From JANXUR01 sp038229415 (GTDB taxonomy: Bacteria > Acidobacteriota > Terriglobia > Terriglobales > Acidobacteriaceae): a DNA stretch of 64,000 nucleotides. The stretch is taken from assembly GCA_038229415.1 (NCBI GenBank), contig JBBROM010000002.1, positions 62,001 to 126,000 of the forward strand, in the 5' to 3' direction. Position 1 is the stretch's first letter. Each line of letters starts with the position of its first letter. This document shows, piece by piece, positions 52,631 through 61,642 of the stretch. The position numbers and the translations under genes are program-made. The notes under the pieces are model-generated. The model did no database searches, was not told where the DNA came from, and saw only the letters and a list, made by a program, of their open reading frames with translations.

Positions 52631-53002
52631 CTATTCCCCCTGTCCAATTAGCAGCGTATAGCCATCCGGGTCGGCGCACTCGACTTCGCCCGCTTCCATG
52701 TGAGCGGGGTAGCTGATCTCCGAAACCTCAACGCCATTGGCGATCAGATGCTGCCTTAGCGCCGCGATATCTTTGGTGTAAACGTAGAACAGCACCGCCT
52801 GGTGTTCCGGTACGATCGGAGACTCGGTATAGGCCACCATCAGCGCAGCCTCGTCGGCCTGTAGCCAACTCCAAAAGACGCGACCGGTATTGTCGGTCAG
52901 CGTGTTCTGTGCCTCGAAGCCCAGCAGCGAATAAAAGCGGATGGAGCGCTCCACGTCAGCGACGTGGGCAAAGGGCACGAGTTCATGTACGGATGCAGGC
53001 AT
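52631..53002 (-). CDS. Glyoxalase/bleomycin-resistance-fold protein
   Basis: A 123-residue vicinal-oxygen-chelate protein with VPFAHVADVERSIRFYSLLG, FWSWLQADEAALMVAYTESP, and AGEVECADPDGYTLLIGQGE at the end. The family includes dioxygenases, lyases and antibiotic-binding proteins, so the substrate is unknown. The gene is monocistronic-looking, 38 bases downstream of the kinase gene. Confidence 0.85.
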   Translation of the reverse strand: MPASVHELVPFAHVADVERSIRFYSLLGFEAQNTLTDNTGRVFWSWLQADEAALMVAYTESPIVPEHQAVLFYVYTKDIAALRQHLIANGVEVSEISYPAHMEAGEVECADPDGYTLLIGQGE

Positions 53003-53040
53003 GATTGTATTCTAGCGACTGCCCGCCCTCAGTCCAAGTC

Positions 53041-55788
53041 TTAGTCGGTTGATTCCGGTAGCAGCTTGCGACCGCCAAGTGATGCATGGAAGGCCCAGAA
53101 GGTCAGCGCGAGAAGCAACACCGGCCCCACCAGCAGGTTGAGGGCGTACCACGCCCGCAGGTCGCCAGTGATTGGGACGTTCAGCATGCCATTTGCCACT
53201 ACCACAGCCACCATCAGAGCCAGCAGGCCGAACCGTGTGACCGCAACTGCGGCGATGGCGTACAACGCAGCCTTGAGGGCGACGGAAAACAGCGTGTTGT
53301 GGCCGTTGCTGGACTCAAGCGTGGTCAACAGAACCGTAAAGCTGATTCCGACCAGCCACGGAATCAACGCCTGCGGTAGATGGAGCCATTGGCCCAACCA
53401 GTGGAACAACAGACGCAGCAGCAGCGCGCCGCCAAAGAAGAAGAACGTGGTGTGGATGCCACCAGGAATCAAGGTGAGGGCAGCAGCAAAGGCGGTTCCC
53501 GCGCTGCTCAGCATGTCAACATTGCCGGAGCTATAGCCATCAATATGGGCGCTGAAGGCATCCGCGGAACGGCCCACCAGCGTCCAAACCATTCCGAGCC
53601 CAATACCGTACAGCACGTCACGAGCCACCATCGCGTCGCGAACCCGGCCGGAGAGCAATCGCGTCAGTCCGATGATGGCTTGCGGCCACAGCTTGCGGAC
53701 ATAAGGCTCCACCCCCATATAAAGCAGGAACGCACCGAAACCGGCGTTGAGCGCCGTCGCCAACGCGCGCTGCAGCATCTTGGTCAGGTCGTATCCTGGC
53801 ACAAAGTGGCCCGACGCCACCCAGACCATGATCGCCACTACGAAAAGGAACGTAGCAAAGCGCAAGGCGGCGGGCGCGTCCGCGCGTCCGAGGCGGTAGT
53901 TGCGGACAGCAAGAAACAAAGCGAGCAGGTTGAGCCCCAGCGTGATCAAGAAGCCGAGCCACTGAGGCTGGTCGTTGGCCGGTTCGCGCGGCGGCTTGGT
54001 CCAGTCCCCGACGATACCAAAGAACACGATCTTGCCAGCCAGCGCGGCAGCCTCGACGCGGAACGGCCGTCCATTCGGCCATGTCCCGGTCCAAGCGGCT
54101 CTGGTGTCCGAACTCGCTAGGGTGTGCCACAACGGAGCGGTAGGCGTTAGCTTGGTCGGGTCCAGGGCCGCAGCCGCAAACGCCGGTGACCAATCCGGAG
54201 GCTGCGGCGGATCGGGCTGATGCGACAACTCCGCAGGTATAGCCTGGAAAAACAGCAGCCTTCCCTGCATATCCACCCTGAGGTTGACCATGCCGGGCAC
54301 GGTGGGCTCGGGGTCATACTCCTGCAACGTGCCAGGCGTCAGCAATTCATTCCGCAGCCACAACGGCGTCATGGGCTGCAGGCTCTGCCGGTACCACAAC
54401 TGCGCCACCGCAGGCTGCTCACGATAGATGCGGTCCCAGTCGGGCTTTTGCTTGTCGTGGGTCCGGACATAGTCCAGCAGATCGTTGTCAAAGGCAAAGT
54501 CATAGCCGGAGTCGAGCGGGCTCTCCGGGTACCCGAGTTTGGCGACGATCTGCCGCGACTGGTGCGCCAGCACGGCAGGCTGCTCGAAACCGAACTTGTC
54601 CACACTGCTGGCACCAACACCCAGCCCGATCGAAACCGCCGCCAACACTAGAATCACGGCTAACACCGCCAGCGCGCGCTTGGGGGCGAGGCCCTCGATC
54701 TCCCCGGCCTTGACCAGCATCTCTGGAGACGGGGTTTCACCTGCTGCCAGCGCTGCCGCCAGCGGGTCGCCACCGGGCAACGCCGCCGCGACTGCGAGAA
54801 CATTCGGCGGACGCTTGTCGGGGTCAGGATCAATGCAGCGCGTCAACACTCGTTCGGTGAGCGGATCGAGCGCAGCTGAACGACCGAATGTGCTGTGACT
54901 TTGCGGCCCGGCCTTGGGGCTGCCGTGAGCTGCGCTGACGTGAACCGACGCTCCATCCGCCGGACGTTTACCGGTGAAAATCTCAAACAGCATCACGCCG
55001 AGCGAAAAAATATCGCTCTTCATGGTGACTTCGCGGCCTTCCAGTTGTTCCGGCGCCATGTAGGCTGGCGTTCCGCTGCGAATCTCTGCGCCCTTCACCT
55101 GTTCGGCGATGGCGGCGAGGCCAAAGTCCATGATCACGGCTTGCCCGCGGCCGTCGAGCATTACGTTGGCGGGCTTAAGGTCGCGATGAAGCACTCCTTT
55201 CGCGTGTGCCGCTGCAAGTCCGGCGCAAATCTGCCGAGCCGTCTCCAGCGCCTTGTCTTCCGGCAAGCGCCCGATGCGCCGCAGCAGGATGGAAAGATCC
55301 TCGCCGTCCACATATTCCATGGTGAGGAAAGTGAGGCCATCTGTTTCGCCTACGTCATAAACACGGCACACGTTCGGATGCGAGACCTTACGCGCGATTT
55401 TAACTTCGTTGCGGAAGCGCTCCAGCAAATCTTCATTCTGCGAATAGGAGGGCGGAAGAAACTTGATGGCGATCGGTTGATCGAGGGTTAGATCGTCGGC
55501 GCGGTAGACTTCGCCCATGCCGCCCGCGCCCAGCAAGCCAATAATGCGATACCGTCCGGCCAACACTGTGCCGGGGACGAAACGTGCCTGACCGCTGCTG
55601 GGAGCCGAACTCGCAGAACTTGCGGCGCTTAGCGAGACGCGTCGCGGAGGCGTCGAAGGCCGAGGCGAAGGCGGAACATCCGTCGAAATGGCGGTCGCCA
55701 TGTCATCGGACGGCAACGGCGTGCCACAACTCGCGCAGAAGCGGCTGGTATCGGGCAGGTCGGCATGGCAAGAGACACAACTCGGCAT
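53041..55788 (-). CDS. Membrane Ser/Thr protein kinase with N-terminal zinc ribbon
   Basis: ATG 55788 has GAGGA 4 bases upstream; the protein is 915 residues. N-terminal zinc ribbon: CVSCHADLPDTSRFCASCG. The kinase domain (about 75-340) has GLLGAGGMGEVYRADDLT with Lys in IAIKFLPPS, the catalytic loop VLHRDLKPANVML, MDFGLAAIAEQ and GTPAYMAPEQLEGR. A membrane segment (RALAVLAVILVLAAVSIGLG) precedes a periplasmic domain of about 210 residues and at least six more membrane segments near the C-terminus. This long membrane tail is unusual and may sense an envelope signal. Phosphorylation targets are not evident from context. Confidence 0.88.
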   Translation of the reverse strand: MPSCVSCHADLPDTSRFCASCGTPLPSDDMATAISTDVPPSPRPSTPPRRVSLSAASSASSAPSSGQARFVPGTVLAGRYRIIGLLGAGGMGEVYRADDLTLDQPIAIKFLPPSYSQNEDLLERFRNEVKIARKVSHPNVCRVYDVGETDGLTFLTMEYVDGEDLSILLRRIGRLPEDKALETARQICAGLAAAHAKGVLHRDLKPANVMLDGRGQAVIMDFGLAAIAEQVKGAEIRSGTPAYMAPEQLEGREVTMKSDIFSLGVMLFEIFTGKRPADGASVHVSAAHGSPKAGPQSHSTFGRSAALDPLTERVLTRCIDPDPDKRPPNVLAVAAALPGGDPLAAALAAGETPSPEMLVKAGEIEGLAPKRALAVLAVILVLAAVSIGLGVGASSVDKFGFEQPAVLAHQSRQIVAKLGYPESPLDSGYDFAFDNDLLDYVRTHDKQKPDWDRIYREQPAVAQLWYRQSLQPMTPLWLRNELLTPGTLQEYDPEPTVPGMVNLRVDMQGRLLFFQAIPAELSHQPDPPQPPDWSPAFAAAALDPTKLTPTAPLWHTLASSDTRAAWTGTWPNGRPFRVEAAALAGKIVFFGIVGDWTKPPREPANDQPQWLGFLITLGLNLLALFLAVRNYRLGRADAPAALRFATFLFVVAIMVWVASGHFVPGYDLTKMLQRALATALNAGFGAFLLYMGVEPYVRKLWPQAIIGLTRLLSGRVRDAMVARDVLYGIGLGMVWTLVGRSADAFSAHIDGYSSGNVDMLSSAGTAFAAALTLIPGGIHTTFFFFGGALLLRLLFHWLGQWLHLPQALIPWLVGISFTVLLTTLESSNGHNTLFSVALKAALYAIAAVAVTRFGLLALMVAVVVANGMLNVPITGDLRAWYALNLLVGPVLLLALTFWAFHASLGGRKLLPESTD

Positions 55789-55928
55789 CGCTTCCTCGCA
55801 CAAGAACTGAGCTTGAGTATCGAACGAAAAGAATACGACATTTTCGCGGGATTGGGCGAAGCTGTCGGTTAGCCGCGCCTTTCGTCTGCTGCGCCGCTCC
55901 TTTACACTGAATTGTTTACGTCCTCTCC

Positions 55929-56939
55929 ATGCCAGTCGCCAATCAATCCGAAGCTGCTGCTGTTAGCGCGGGCGTCGAGGCCCAAACGCAAGCCCAAACG
56001 CAAGCCTGGCTGGATCGCCTACGCTCGGGCGATGTTCGCGCCTTGGCCCGCGCTATCACGCTGGTGGAAAGCCACGCCGCCGAAGCGCTGCCACTGCTGA
56101 AAGCGCTGTTTCCGCACAGCGGCCACGCCAGCGTCATCGGACTCACCGGTTCGCCCGGAGCGGGCAAGAGCACGCTGGTGGATCAACTGGCGCATCACTA
56201 TCGCAAGCAGCAGAAGACGGTCGGCATCGTTGCCGTAGACCCCAGCAGTCCGTTTACCGGCGGCGCGATTTTGGGCGACCGCATTCGCATGCAGTCGCAC
56301 TTTGGTGACCCCGGCATCTACATTCGCAGCATGGCCACGCGCGGCTCGCTCGGCGGCCTGGCGCGCACCACTGCGGACGTCACCACCGTGCTCGACGCCT
56401 CGGGCCGAGACGTGATTCTCATCGAAACTGTTGGCGTAGGCCAGGACGAAGTGGACATCGTGCGGCTGGCGCAGACTACGGTCGTGATTCTCGTCCCCGG
56501 CATGGGCGACGACGTGCAATCCATCAAGGCCGGCATCATGGAGATCGCTGACATCTTCGTGATTAACAAGAGTGACCGCGAAGGTGCTGACCGCGTGGAG
56601 CGCGAAGTTCGCGCCATGCAGTCGCTGGCGATGCGGCCCGATCACTGGTCGCCGCCCATCGTGAAAACGGTGGCGAGCGAGGGCAAAGGAATCGCGGAAC
56701 TGGCCGAGGCAATTGAGCAATATCATGTGTATCTGGTGAAAGAAAATCTGGCAGTGCGGCGCACCGCGCAAAATTGGCAAGAGCGCCTGCTGGAGATGAT
56801 GCGCGACGCCATGCTCGACCGCATACGCGGAACGATCAGCACAGAAGCGCTCGCTGAATACGCGCTGCAAATCGCCGAGCACAAGCGCGACCCGTATTCG
56901 CTGGTGGAAGAACTGGTGGGCGGGGCGGCTGTCGAGTAA
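55929..56939 (+). CDS. meaB: Methylmalonyl-CoA mutase-associated GTPase MeaB
   Basis: A 336-residue G3E GTPase. P-loop GLTGSPGAGKSTLVDQL, switch region VAVDPSSPFTGGAILGDRIR, MATRGSLGGLARTTADV, and DVILIETVGVGQDEVDIV are all typical of MeaB/ArgK, which loads and protects adenosylcobalamin in methylmalonyl-CoA mutase. The methylmalonyl-CoA epimerase gene 192 bases downstream supports a propionate pathway; the mutase itself is not in the window. Divergent from the kinase gene. Confidence 0.94.
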   Translation: MPVANQSEAAAVSAGVEAQTQAQTQAWLDRLRSGDVRALARAITLVESHAAEALPLLKALFPHSGHASVIGLTGSPGAGKSTLVDQLAHHYRKQQKTVGIVAVDPSSPFTGGAILGDRIRMQSHFGDPGIYIRSMATRGSLGGLARTTADVTTVLDASGRDVILIETVGVGQDEVDIVRLAQTTVVILVPGMGDDVQSIKAGIMEIADIFVINKSDREGADRVEREVRAMQSLAMRPDHWSPPIVKTVASEGKGIAELAEAIEQYHVYLVKENLAVRRTAQNWQERLLEMMRDAMLDRIRGTISTEALAEYALQIAEHKRDPYSLVEELVGGAAVE

Positions 56940-57009
56940 ACCGGCAAACCCGCTGCCGTTTCAAGAGGCTCTTGAGAAAGGCACAGTGCTTCCACGAGCG
57001 ACAACTTTG

Positions 57010-57125
57010 GTCGTGCAACTGCACTGAGTGCCGAAGGCACGGGCTGAAGTAAGCCCGGCACGAAGTGAAGCGGAGTGCCGGGTTAGGGTCGCACAGAAAT
57101 TCTAGTCCCGAAGGGACGGCTGAAA
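57010..57125. repeat. REP-type intergenic palindromes
   Basis: Short stems such as GTGCC-GAA-GGCAC and GTCCC-GAAG-GGAC occupy most of the 192-base gap between meaB and the epimerase gene. They resemble the REP blocks at 58.6-59.65 kb. Confidence 0.4.
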
Positions 57126-57131
57126 TCGTTG

Positions 57132-57533
57132 ATGAATAACACGACACAGATTGATCATCTCGGAGTTGCGGTCAAATCCATCGCCGCGGCAAAGGCCTTC
57201 TACGAGAAGCTAGGCCTCACTCCCTCCGCCGAAGAAATCGTCGAAGGCGAGAAGGTGCGTGTGGTGATGATCCCCACCGGCGAAAGCCGTATCGAGTTAC
57301 TCGAACCGACTTCACCTGATTCCACGATCGCGAAATTTCTGGAAAAGCGTGGCGAGGGCCTGCATCACGTCTGCCTGCGCGTATCTGACCTAGCCGCGAC
57401 CGTCGAACGCCTCAAGGCGGACGGCGTACGCCTCGTCAGCGACCAGATCAAAGTCGGCGCGGGCGGGCATCATTATGTGTTCGTGCATCCCGCCAGCGCG
57501 GGTGGTGTGCTGATTGAGTTAGTGCAAGGGTAA
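57132..57533 (+). CDS. mce: Methylmalonyl-CoA epimerase
   Basis: A 133-residue VOC-fold enzyme, the usual length. Start ATG 57132 (MNNTTQIDHLGVAVKSIAAA). Metal ligands are expected at the His in QIDHLGVAV, the His in GLHHVCLRV and the Glu in GGVLIELVQG. Middle section IPTGESRIELLEPTSPDSTI is family-typical. It interconverts (R)- and (S)-methylmalonyl-CoA. Together with meaB it indicates propionyl-CoA to succinyl-CoA conversion. Confidence 0.93.
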   Translation: MNNTTQIDHLGVAVKSIAAAKAFYEKLGLTPSAEEIVEGEKVRVVMIPTGESRIELLEPTSPDSTIAKFLEKRGEGLHHVCLRVSDLAATVERLKADGVRLVSDQIKVGAGGHHYVFVHPASAGGVLIELVQG

Positions 57534-57553
57534 GTTCCAACACGCTCCAAACT

Positions 57554-57724
57554 GTGTCATCCCGACCGCAGCCATGATCGCCGTAGGCGGCGAGCATGGC
57601 GAAGTGGAGGGACCTTGTGTTTAGTGAAGTTTCGTGCGGAATTCGATTCAAAGAAAACGCAAGGTCTCTCCACTTCGAGGTAAGGTTGGCCGAGCCAACC
57701 TCACCTCTCCGGTCGAGATGACAC
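57554..57724. repeat. Long imperfect inverted repeat (intergenic palindrome)
   Basis: Outer arms GTGTCATCCCGACCG (57554-57568) and CGGTCGAGATGACAC (57710-57724) pair at 14 of 15 positions. An inner pair around GTGGAGGGACCTTG / CAAGGTCTCTCCAC adds a second stem, and a small perfect hairpin GGTTGGC-CGA-GCCAACC sits at 57684-57700. This is a MITE-like acidobacterial intergenic element between mce and tsaB. Confidence 0.6.
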
Positions 57725-57743
57725 GGCGGGTTGGTTAGTGAAA

Positions 57744-58454
57744 ATGCTCATCGTCGGACTCGATACCGCGGGAAAGGATGGCAGCATCGCGCTCGGCGAT
57801 GCTGATGGCGAATCGTACGTTCAGCTCGGAGAAGCGACGCTGGCGAACCGCATGTTCTCGGCGGAGATACTGCCGCAACTTATCGCACTGCTCGCGACGG
57901 CCAATCGCAAGAAAACCGACATAGATGCCTTCGCCGTGGTTTGTGGGCCGGGATCGTTCACCGGACTCCGCGTCGGCATTGCGACGGTGAAGGCCTTGGC
58001 GGATGTATGGTCGAAACCCGTCGCCGCCGTCTCCATGCTCGAACTGATCGCCGCCACAGACCTGCAAGCCGCGCCCCTTGCTTCGCAGGGCGAAGTCACC
58101 GTCGTGATGGACGCCGGGCGCGGCGACCTCTTCGCCGCAACCTTCGCGCCGGGTGATCCGGTGCACCGCATCGGCGACGAGATGCTGATGAAGTTGCGGG
58201 AGTTTTTGGAAGCAGCGTGCCCCGCAAACTCCGCACTGCCCGCACGCCGCATCCTAACGCCTGACGAATCGGTCGCCGCGCGCCTGCGCGAAGCCGGACT
58301 TACTGTGGAAGTCGCCACGCGCCCAGCCGCGAGAGAGGTTGCCGCCTACGGTGCCCGCATGATCCAGCGCGGCGAGATCACCGACGCCGCCTCGCTCGAC
58401 GCCAATTACGTCCGCCGCGCCGACGCGGAGTTGTATGGCACACCGAAGGTGTAG
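57744..58454 (+). CDS. tsaB: tRNA threonylcarbamoyladenosine biosynthesis protein TsaB
   Basis: A 236-residue protein starting at ATG 57744 (MLIVGLDTAGKDGSIALGDA); a GTG at 57738 is also possible. The ASKHA-fold signature AVVCGPGSFTGLRVGIATVK and the region PVAAVSMLELIAA are typical of TsaB, the scaffold that activates TsaD for t6A modification of tRNA. The C-terminus ASLDANYVRRADAELYG is repeated as a fragment at 59378-59443, beyond a RAYT/REP block. Confidence 0.92.
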   Translation: MLIVGLDTAGKDGSIALGDADGESYVQLGEATLANRMFSAEILPQLIALLATANRKKTDIDAFAVVCGPGSFTGLRVGIATVKALADVWSKPVAAVSMLELIAATDLQAAPLASQGEVTVVMDAGRGDLFAATFAPGDPVHRIGDEMLMKLREFLEAACPANSALPARRILTPDESVAARLREAGLTVEVATRPAAREVAAYGARMIQRGEITDAASLDANYVRRADAELYGTPKV

Positions 58455-58583
58455 TTCGCACAGCCGTATCCGCAATACAACACAATCGTATTCTCGTTCC
58501 ATTTTAGGAATTCTCAAAGAAATGTGTTGCAGTGCCGTATTGGAGCCGCCAATACTCGGCTAATATGGCCTCGTAGCGGGTCT

Positions 58584-58668
58584 CAGCCCGAAGGGCGACA
58601 CAGGTTAGCCCAGCCCGCAAGGGCTGGGTAGCGAGCGAGCAATTCCCGAGCCCGGAGGGCGGCCCATG
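58584..58668. repeat. REP block R0, upstream of the RAYT gene
   Basis: Contains AGCCCGAAGGGCG and AGCCCAGCCC-GCAA-GGGCTGGGT hairpins, matching the first half of blocks R1 and R2. The RAYT start codon lies at its end. Confidence 0.65.
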
Positions 58669-59076
58669 CCACACACCTATTCCGTCAATCTGATCCATTG
58701 TGTCTTCGCGACCAAGGGACGACGCCCGCTGATTCCCGACGCACACCAGCTTCGGCTTGCGCGCTACCTCGCTACCGTCGCCCAGAGCGAAGGCGCGCAT
58801 TTGGTCGAATGCAGCGGCATCGCAGATCATGTTCACCTGCTGCTCGACGTGCCGCCCAAACTCAGCCTCGCGGAGTTGCTCTCCAAACTCAAGGCGAACT
58901 CTTCGCGTTGGATGAAAGCCGAGGTGCGGGATTTTGCGTGGCAGGCTGGGTACGGCGCGTTCAGCGTCAGCCCGTCACGGGCGCAGGCGGTGCAGACGTA
59001 TATCTGCAATCAATCGGAACATCACCGCAAGCGCACGTTCGAAGAAGAGTTTGCTGAATTGTTACGATCAGCCTGA
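58666..59076 (+). CDS. REP-associated tyrosine transposase (RAYT, Y1_Tnp family)
   Basis: A 136-residue IS200-type Y1 transposase. The HUH motif is SGIADHVHLLLDVPP, and the nucleophile Tyr is expected in QTYICNQSEHHRKRTFEEEF or GYGAFSVSPS nearby; NLIHCVFATKGRRPLIPDA is the typical start. Such domesticated enzymes process REP sequences. REP blocks flank it on both sides (R0 at 58584, R1 at 59163), so it is probably a resident REPtron. Confidence 0.92.
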   Translation: MPHTYSVNLIHCVFATKGRRPLIPDAHQLRLARYLATVAQSEGAHLVECSGIADHVHLLLDVPPKLSLAELLSKLKANSSRWMKAEVRDFAWQAGYGAFSVSPSRAQAVQTYICNQSEHHRKRTFEEEFAELLRSA

Positions 59077-59162
59077 GTGAAATTTGACGCGGCAAACATA
59101 TTCGGAGAGTGACAGCCAATCCTACATTCGGCTGTGCCTTGGCCACGATAGGCGGCCGAAGG

Positions 59163-59360
59163 CGCTCAGCCCGAAGGGCGACTTAGGTTAGCCCAGCGCA
59201 AAGCGCTGGGTGGAGAGCGGCAGGATTCCAGCCCGAAGGGCGGCCCGCGCCTCCGCTTATTTTTTCAATTCCCGGAGAAGGTGTCGCCCTTTGGGCTCAA
59301 ATCGTCGGTCGCCTCACCCAGCCCTTGCGGGCTGGGCTATGCTGGATCGCCCTTCGGGCT
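59163..59360. repeat. REP block R1
   Basis: About 198 bases with AGCCCAGCGC-AAA-GCGCTGGGT, AGCCCGAAGGGCG and ACCCAGCCC-TTGC-GGGCTGGGCT hairpins. It is nearly identical to R2 at 59456, including the unique middle stretch with ATTTTTTCAATTCCCGGAG. Confidence 0.75.
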
Positions 59361-59377
59361 GTGGATCATTCCTCGAC

Positions 59378-59443
59378 GCCTCGCTCGACGCCAACTACGT
59401 CCGCCGCGCCGATGCGGAGTTGTACGGCATACCGAAGGCGTAG
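59378..59443 (+). pseudogene. Second copy of the tsaB 3' end
   Basis: The last 66 bases of tsaB (58389-58454) are repeated with five differences, of which three are synonymous: ASLDANYVRRADAELYG is unchanged, then TPKV becomes IPKA. It has no start of its own. It lies between REP blocks R1 and R2. Confidence 0.8.
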
Positions 59444-59455
59444 GTGGGCGAAGGT

Positions 59456-59651
59456 GCTGAGCCCGAAGGGCGACTTAGGTTAGCCCAGCGCAAAGCGCTG
59501 GGCTAACGAGTGACAGGATTCGAGCCCGGAGGGCGGCCCGCGCCCCGCCTATTTTTTCAATTCCCGGAGAAGGTGCGCCCTTTGGGCTCAAATCGTCGGT
59601 CGCCTCACCCAGCCCTTGCGGGCTGGGCTACCCTAAGTCGCCCTTCGGGCT
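59456..59651. repeat. REP block R2
   Basis: About 196 bases, near-identical to R1 with a few substitutions and one short indel (GGTGTCGCCC in R1, GGTGCGCCC in R2). It ends 44 bases before the mqnC stop. Confidence 0.75.
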
Positions 59652-59694
59652 AGAACGCACTCAACCCTGTGATTACTGGAATGAAGTCCTTGCC

Positions 59695-60741
59695 CTAGTT
59701 CAAAAAATACTGCCGATACAGGGTATCCCTCTGCGCCGGCCTAAAGCCTGCGTCGCGGATGATTCTGCGTAGTTCTTCTTCGGTGGTGCAGTTGCTTACG
59801 CCGGCGGCCTTTACCACGTTTTCTTCCAACATCACGCTGCCTACGTCGTTGCCGCCGAAGCGCAGACCCATTTGGCAGACCTTCAATCCTTGCGTGACCC
59901 AGCTTGCCTGCACGTTGTGGATGTTCGACAGGAACAGCCGCGAGATCGCCAGCAGCTTCAGGTATTCCACCGCCGTGGCTTCTTCCCACTTGCGTCCGCC
60001 GAGCGCGGTGTTGTGCGGCTGAAAGCTCCACGGGATGAACGCGGTGAATCCGCCGGTCTCTTCCTGCAGGTCGAAGACGTGCTGGAAGTGGTTGATGCGA
60101 TGCTCGAAGGTTTCGCCGACGCCAAACATCATGGTGGCGGTCGTGCGCATGCCGAGTTGATGCGCGGTGCGGTGGACTGCGATCCACTCTTCGGTGCGGC
60201 ACTTGAGGCGCGCGATCTTGAAGCGCACTTCGTCGTCGAGAATCTCTGCGCCGCCGCCGGGGATGGAATCGAGTCCGGCATCGCGCAGCCGCCAGATCAC
60301 GTCGCGAATACTCAGGTTGCTGTACTCGCACAGCGCCAGAATTTCGCTGGCCGAGTAGCAATGCAGATGAACCTTGGGGAAGCGCTGCTTGATGCCGCGC
60401 AGCAGGGCCTCATGCCACTCAATCTTCAAATCGGGATGCAGGCCGCCCTGCATCAGCACGCCGGTGCCGCCGAGGTCCACCGTCTCTTGAATCTTCTCGT
60501 AGATCTTCTCGTATTCGAGAATGTAGCCTTCTTTGGACTGCGGTCCCTTGAGCGGGCGATAGAAGGCGCAGAAGGTGCAATATTCGGTGCAAAAATTGGT
60601 GTAGTTGATGTTGCGGTCAATCACGTAGCTGGCCACGCCAGTGGGATGCAACTTGCGGCGCAGCGCGTCAGCTTCCATGCCGACGCCGATCAGGTCGTCG
60701 GACTCGAACATCTCCAAGGCTTGGGCGCGGGTCAGGGACAT
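59695..60741 (-). CDS. mqnC: Cyclic dehypoxanthinyl futalosine synthase
   Basis: A 348-residue radical-SAM protein with the cluster motif CTEYCTFCAFYR, GGTGVLMQGGLHPDLKIEWH, and SIPGGGAEILDDEVRFKIAR. These are signatures of MqnC, which cyclises dehypoxanthine futalosine in the menaquinone pathway. mqnA lies 25 bases upstream on the same strand. No mqnB, mqnD or mqnE is in the window. Confidence 0.94.
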   Translation of the reverse strand: MSLTRAQALEMFESDDLIGVGMEADALRRKLHPTGVASYVIDRNINYTNFCTEYCTFCAFYRPLKGPQSKEGYILEYEKIYEKIQETVDLGGTGVLMQGGLHPDLKIEWHEALLRGIKQRFPKVHLHCYSASEILALCEYSNLSIRDVIWRLRDAGLDSIPGGGAEILDDEVRFKIARLKCRTEEWIAVHRTAHQLGMRTTATMMFGVGETFEHRINHFQHVFDLQEETGGFTAFIPWSFQPHNTALGGRKWEEATAVEYLKLLAISRLFLSNIHNVQASWVTQGLKVCQMGLRFGGNDVGSVMLEENVVKAAGVSNCTTEEELRRIIRDAGFRPAQRDTLYRQYFLN

Positions 60742-60766
60742 AGCTAAGTTTACCGTTGTGCGAGGC

Positions 60767-61642
60767 TTAGCCGCAAAAATCCCCCGGGCCGACCAGCATC
60801 CGCACGCTTGGCACTTCGGGCAGCAGGCCGAGTTCCGTCGCTTCTGCGTAGAACAGTTCTAGCCCGGCACGGCAGTCGGCGTCGAGCTGATAGTGGATGT
60901 TTTCGGTGAGATAAGTGTGGATCACAGCCTCGCTGATTCCGATTCGCGGAGCCCACTTGCGGGCAATGTTTGCGACGCTCTCTGGAGCGAGACCGTGGTC
61001 GCGGGAGTCGCGAAAGATCGCGCCCAGGTCGAGCGACGCGCCGTCTGATGCCATTTCACCAAGCTGGTCGAGCGCGGCCATCCGGATCGCCCAGAAGGCG
61101 AAGACGAACGGCTTGCCAGTCTGCGTGATCCATTCTTCCGCGAGGTCGTAAACGAAGTAGCCCACATGGCTGGCCTGTAGCGCGATATCGCCGATGATGA
61201 GGGCGGCGTCGGCTTGGGACAGCATCGTGCGCAGGTCAGGGTCGGCTTGCACGAACTTCACTCCGGTGACGCCCCAGCGACGGAAGAGCACTTGGGTGAG
61301 CGCCGCGGAGGATCGCGATGACGTGTCGAGCGCGACACTACGAATTTCCTCTTTTGGGACTTTACTCAGCAGCAGAATCGAGCGCACCGAGCCACGAGCG
61401 GCGATGGCGACGTCCGGCAGAATGAGCAGTCCGGGAATGGTGGCGTAGGCGAAGGCGGGGATGATGCCAATGTCAGCCGTCCCCGCGCGCAGGGCGTCGG
61501 CGCAGGCTGAGGGGACGGTGTAGGCGATTTCGAAAGATTCCGCCAGGCGCGAGGCAGTGTCGCCGCTGGCGTTGTGGTCAAAATCCCACATAAGGGGCGC
61601 GGTGTTCAGGTACGAGATGGCGGAGATGCGCAGACGGGACAT
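60767..61642 (-). CDS. mqnA: Chorismate dehydratase
   Basis: The ATG at 61642 (MSRLRISAISYLNTAPLMWD) gives 291 residues. The MqnA pattern is seen in SYLNTAPL, SACADALRAGTADIGIIPAF, SRSSAALTQVLFRRW and DAALIIGDIAL, with PFVFAFWAIRM following. The enzyme converts chorismate to 3-enolpyruvyl-benzoate, the entry step of futalosine menaquinone synthesis. It is co-transcribed with mqnC. Confidence 0.93.
   Translation of the reverse strand: MSRLRISAISYLNTAPLMWDFDHNASGDTASRLAESFEIAYTVPSACADALRAGTADIGIIPAFAYATIPGLLILPDVAIAARGSVRSILLLSKVPKEEIRSVALDTSSRSSAALTQVLFRRWGVTGVKFVQADPDLRTMLSQADAALIIGDIALQASHVGYFVYDLAEEWITQTGKPFVFAFWAIRMAALDQLGEMASDGASLDLGAIFRDSRDHGLAPESVANIARKWAPRIGISEAVIHTYLTENIHYQLDADCRAGLELFYAEATELGLLPEVPSVRMLVGPGDFCG

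Noticed and set aside
53380..54120. 246-codon plus-strand open frame opposite the kinase gene
   Set aside because: Composition is Arg/Gln/His-rich without motifs and antisense to the kinase membrane region.
59163..59651. CRISPR array
   Set aside because: The repeats are two long REP blocks with internal palindromes, not short evenly spaced repeats with unique spacers.
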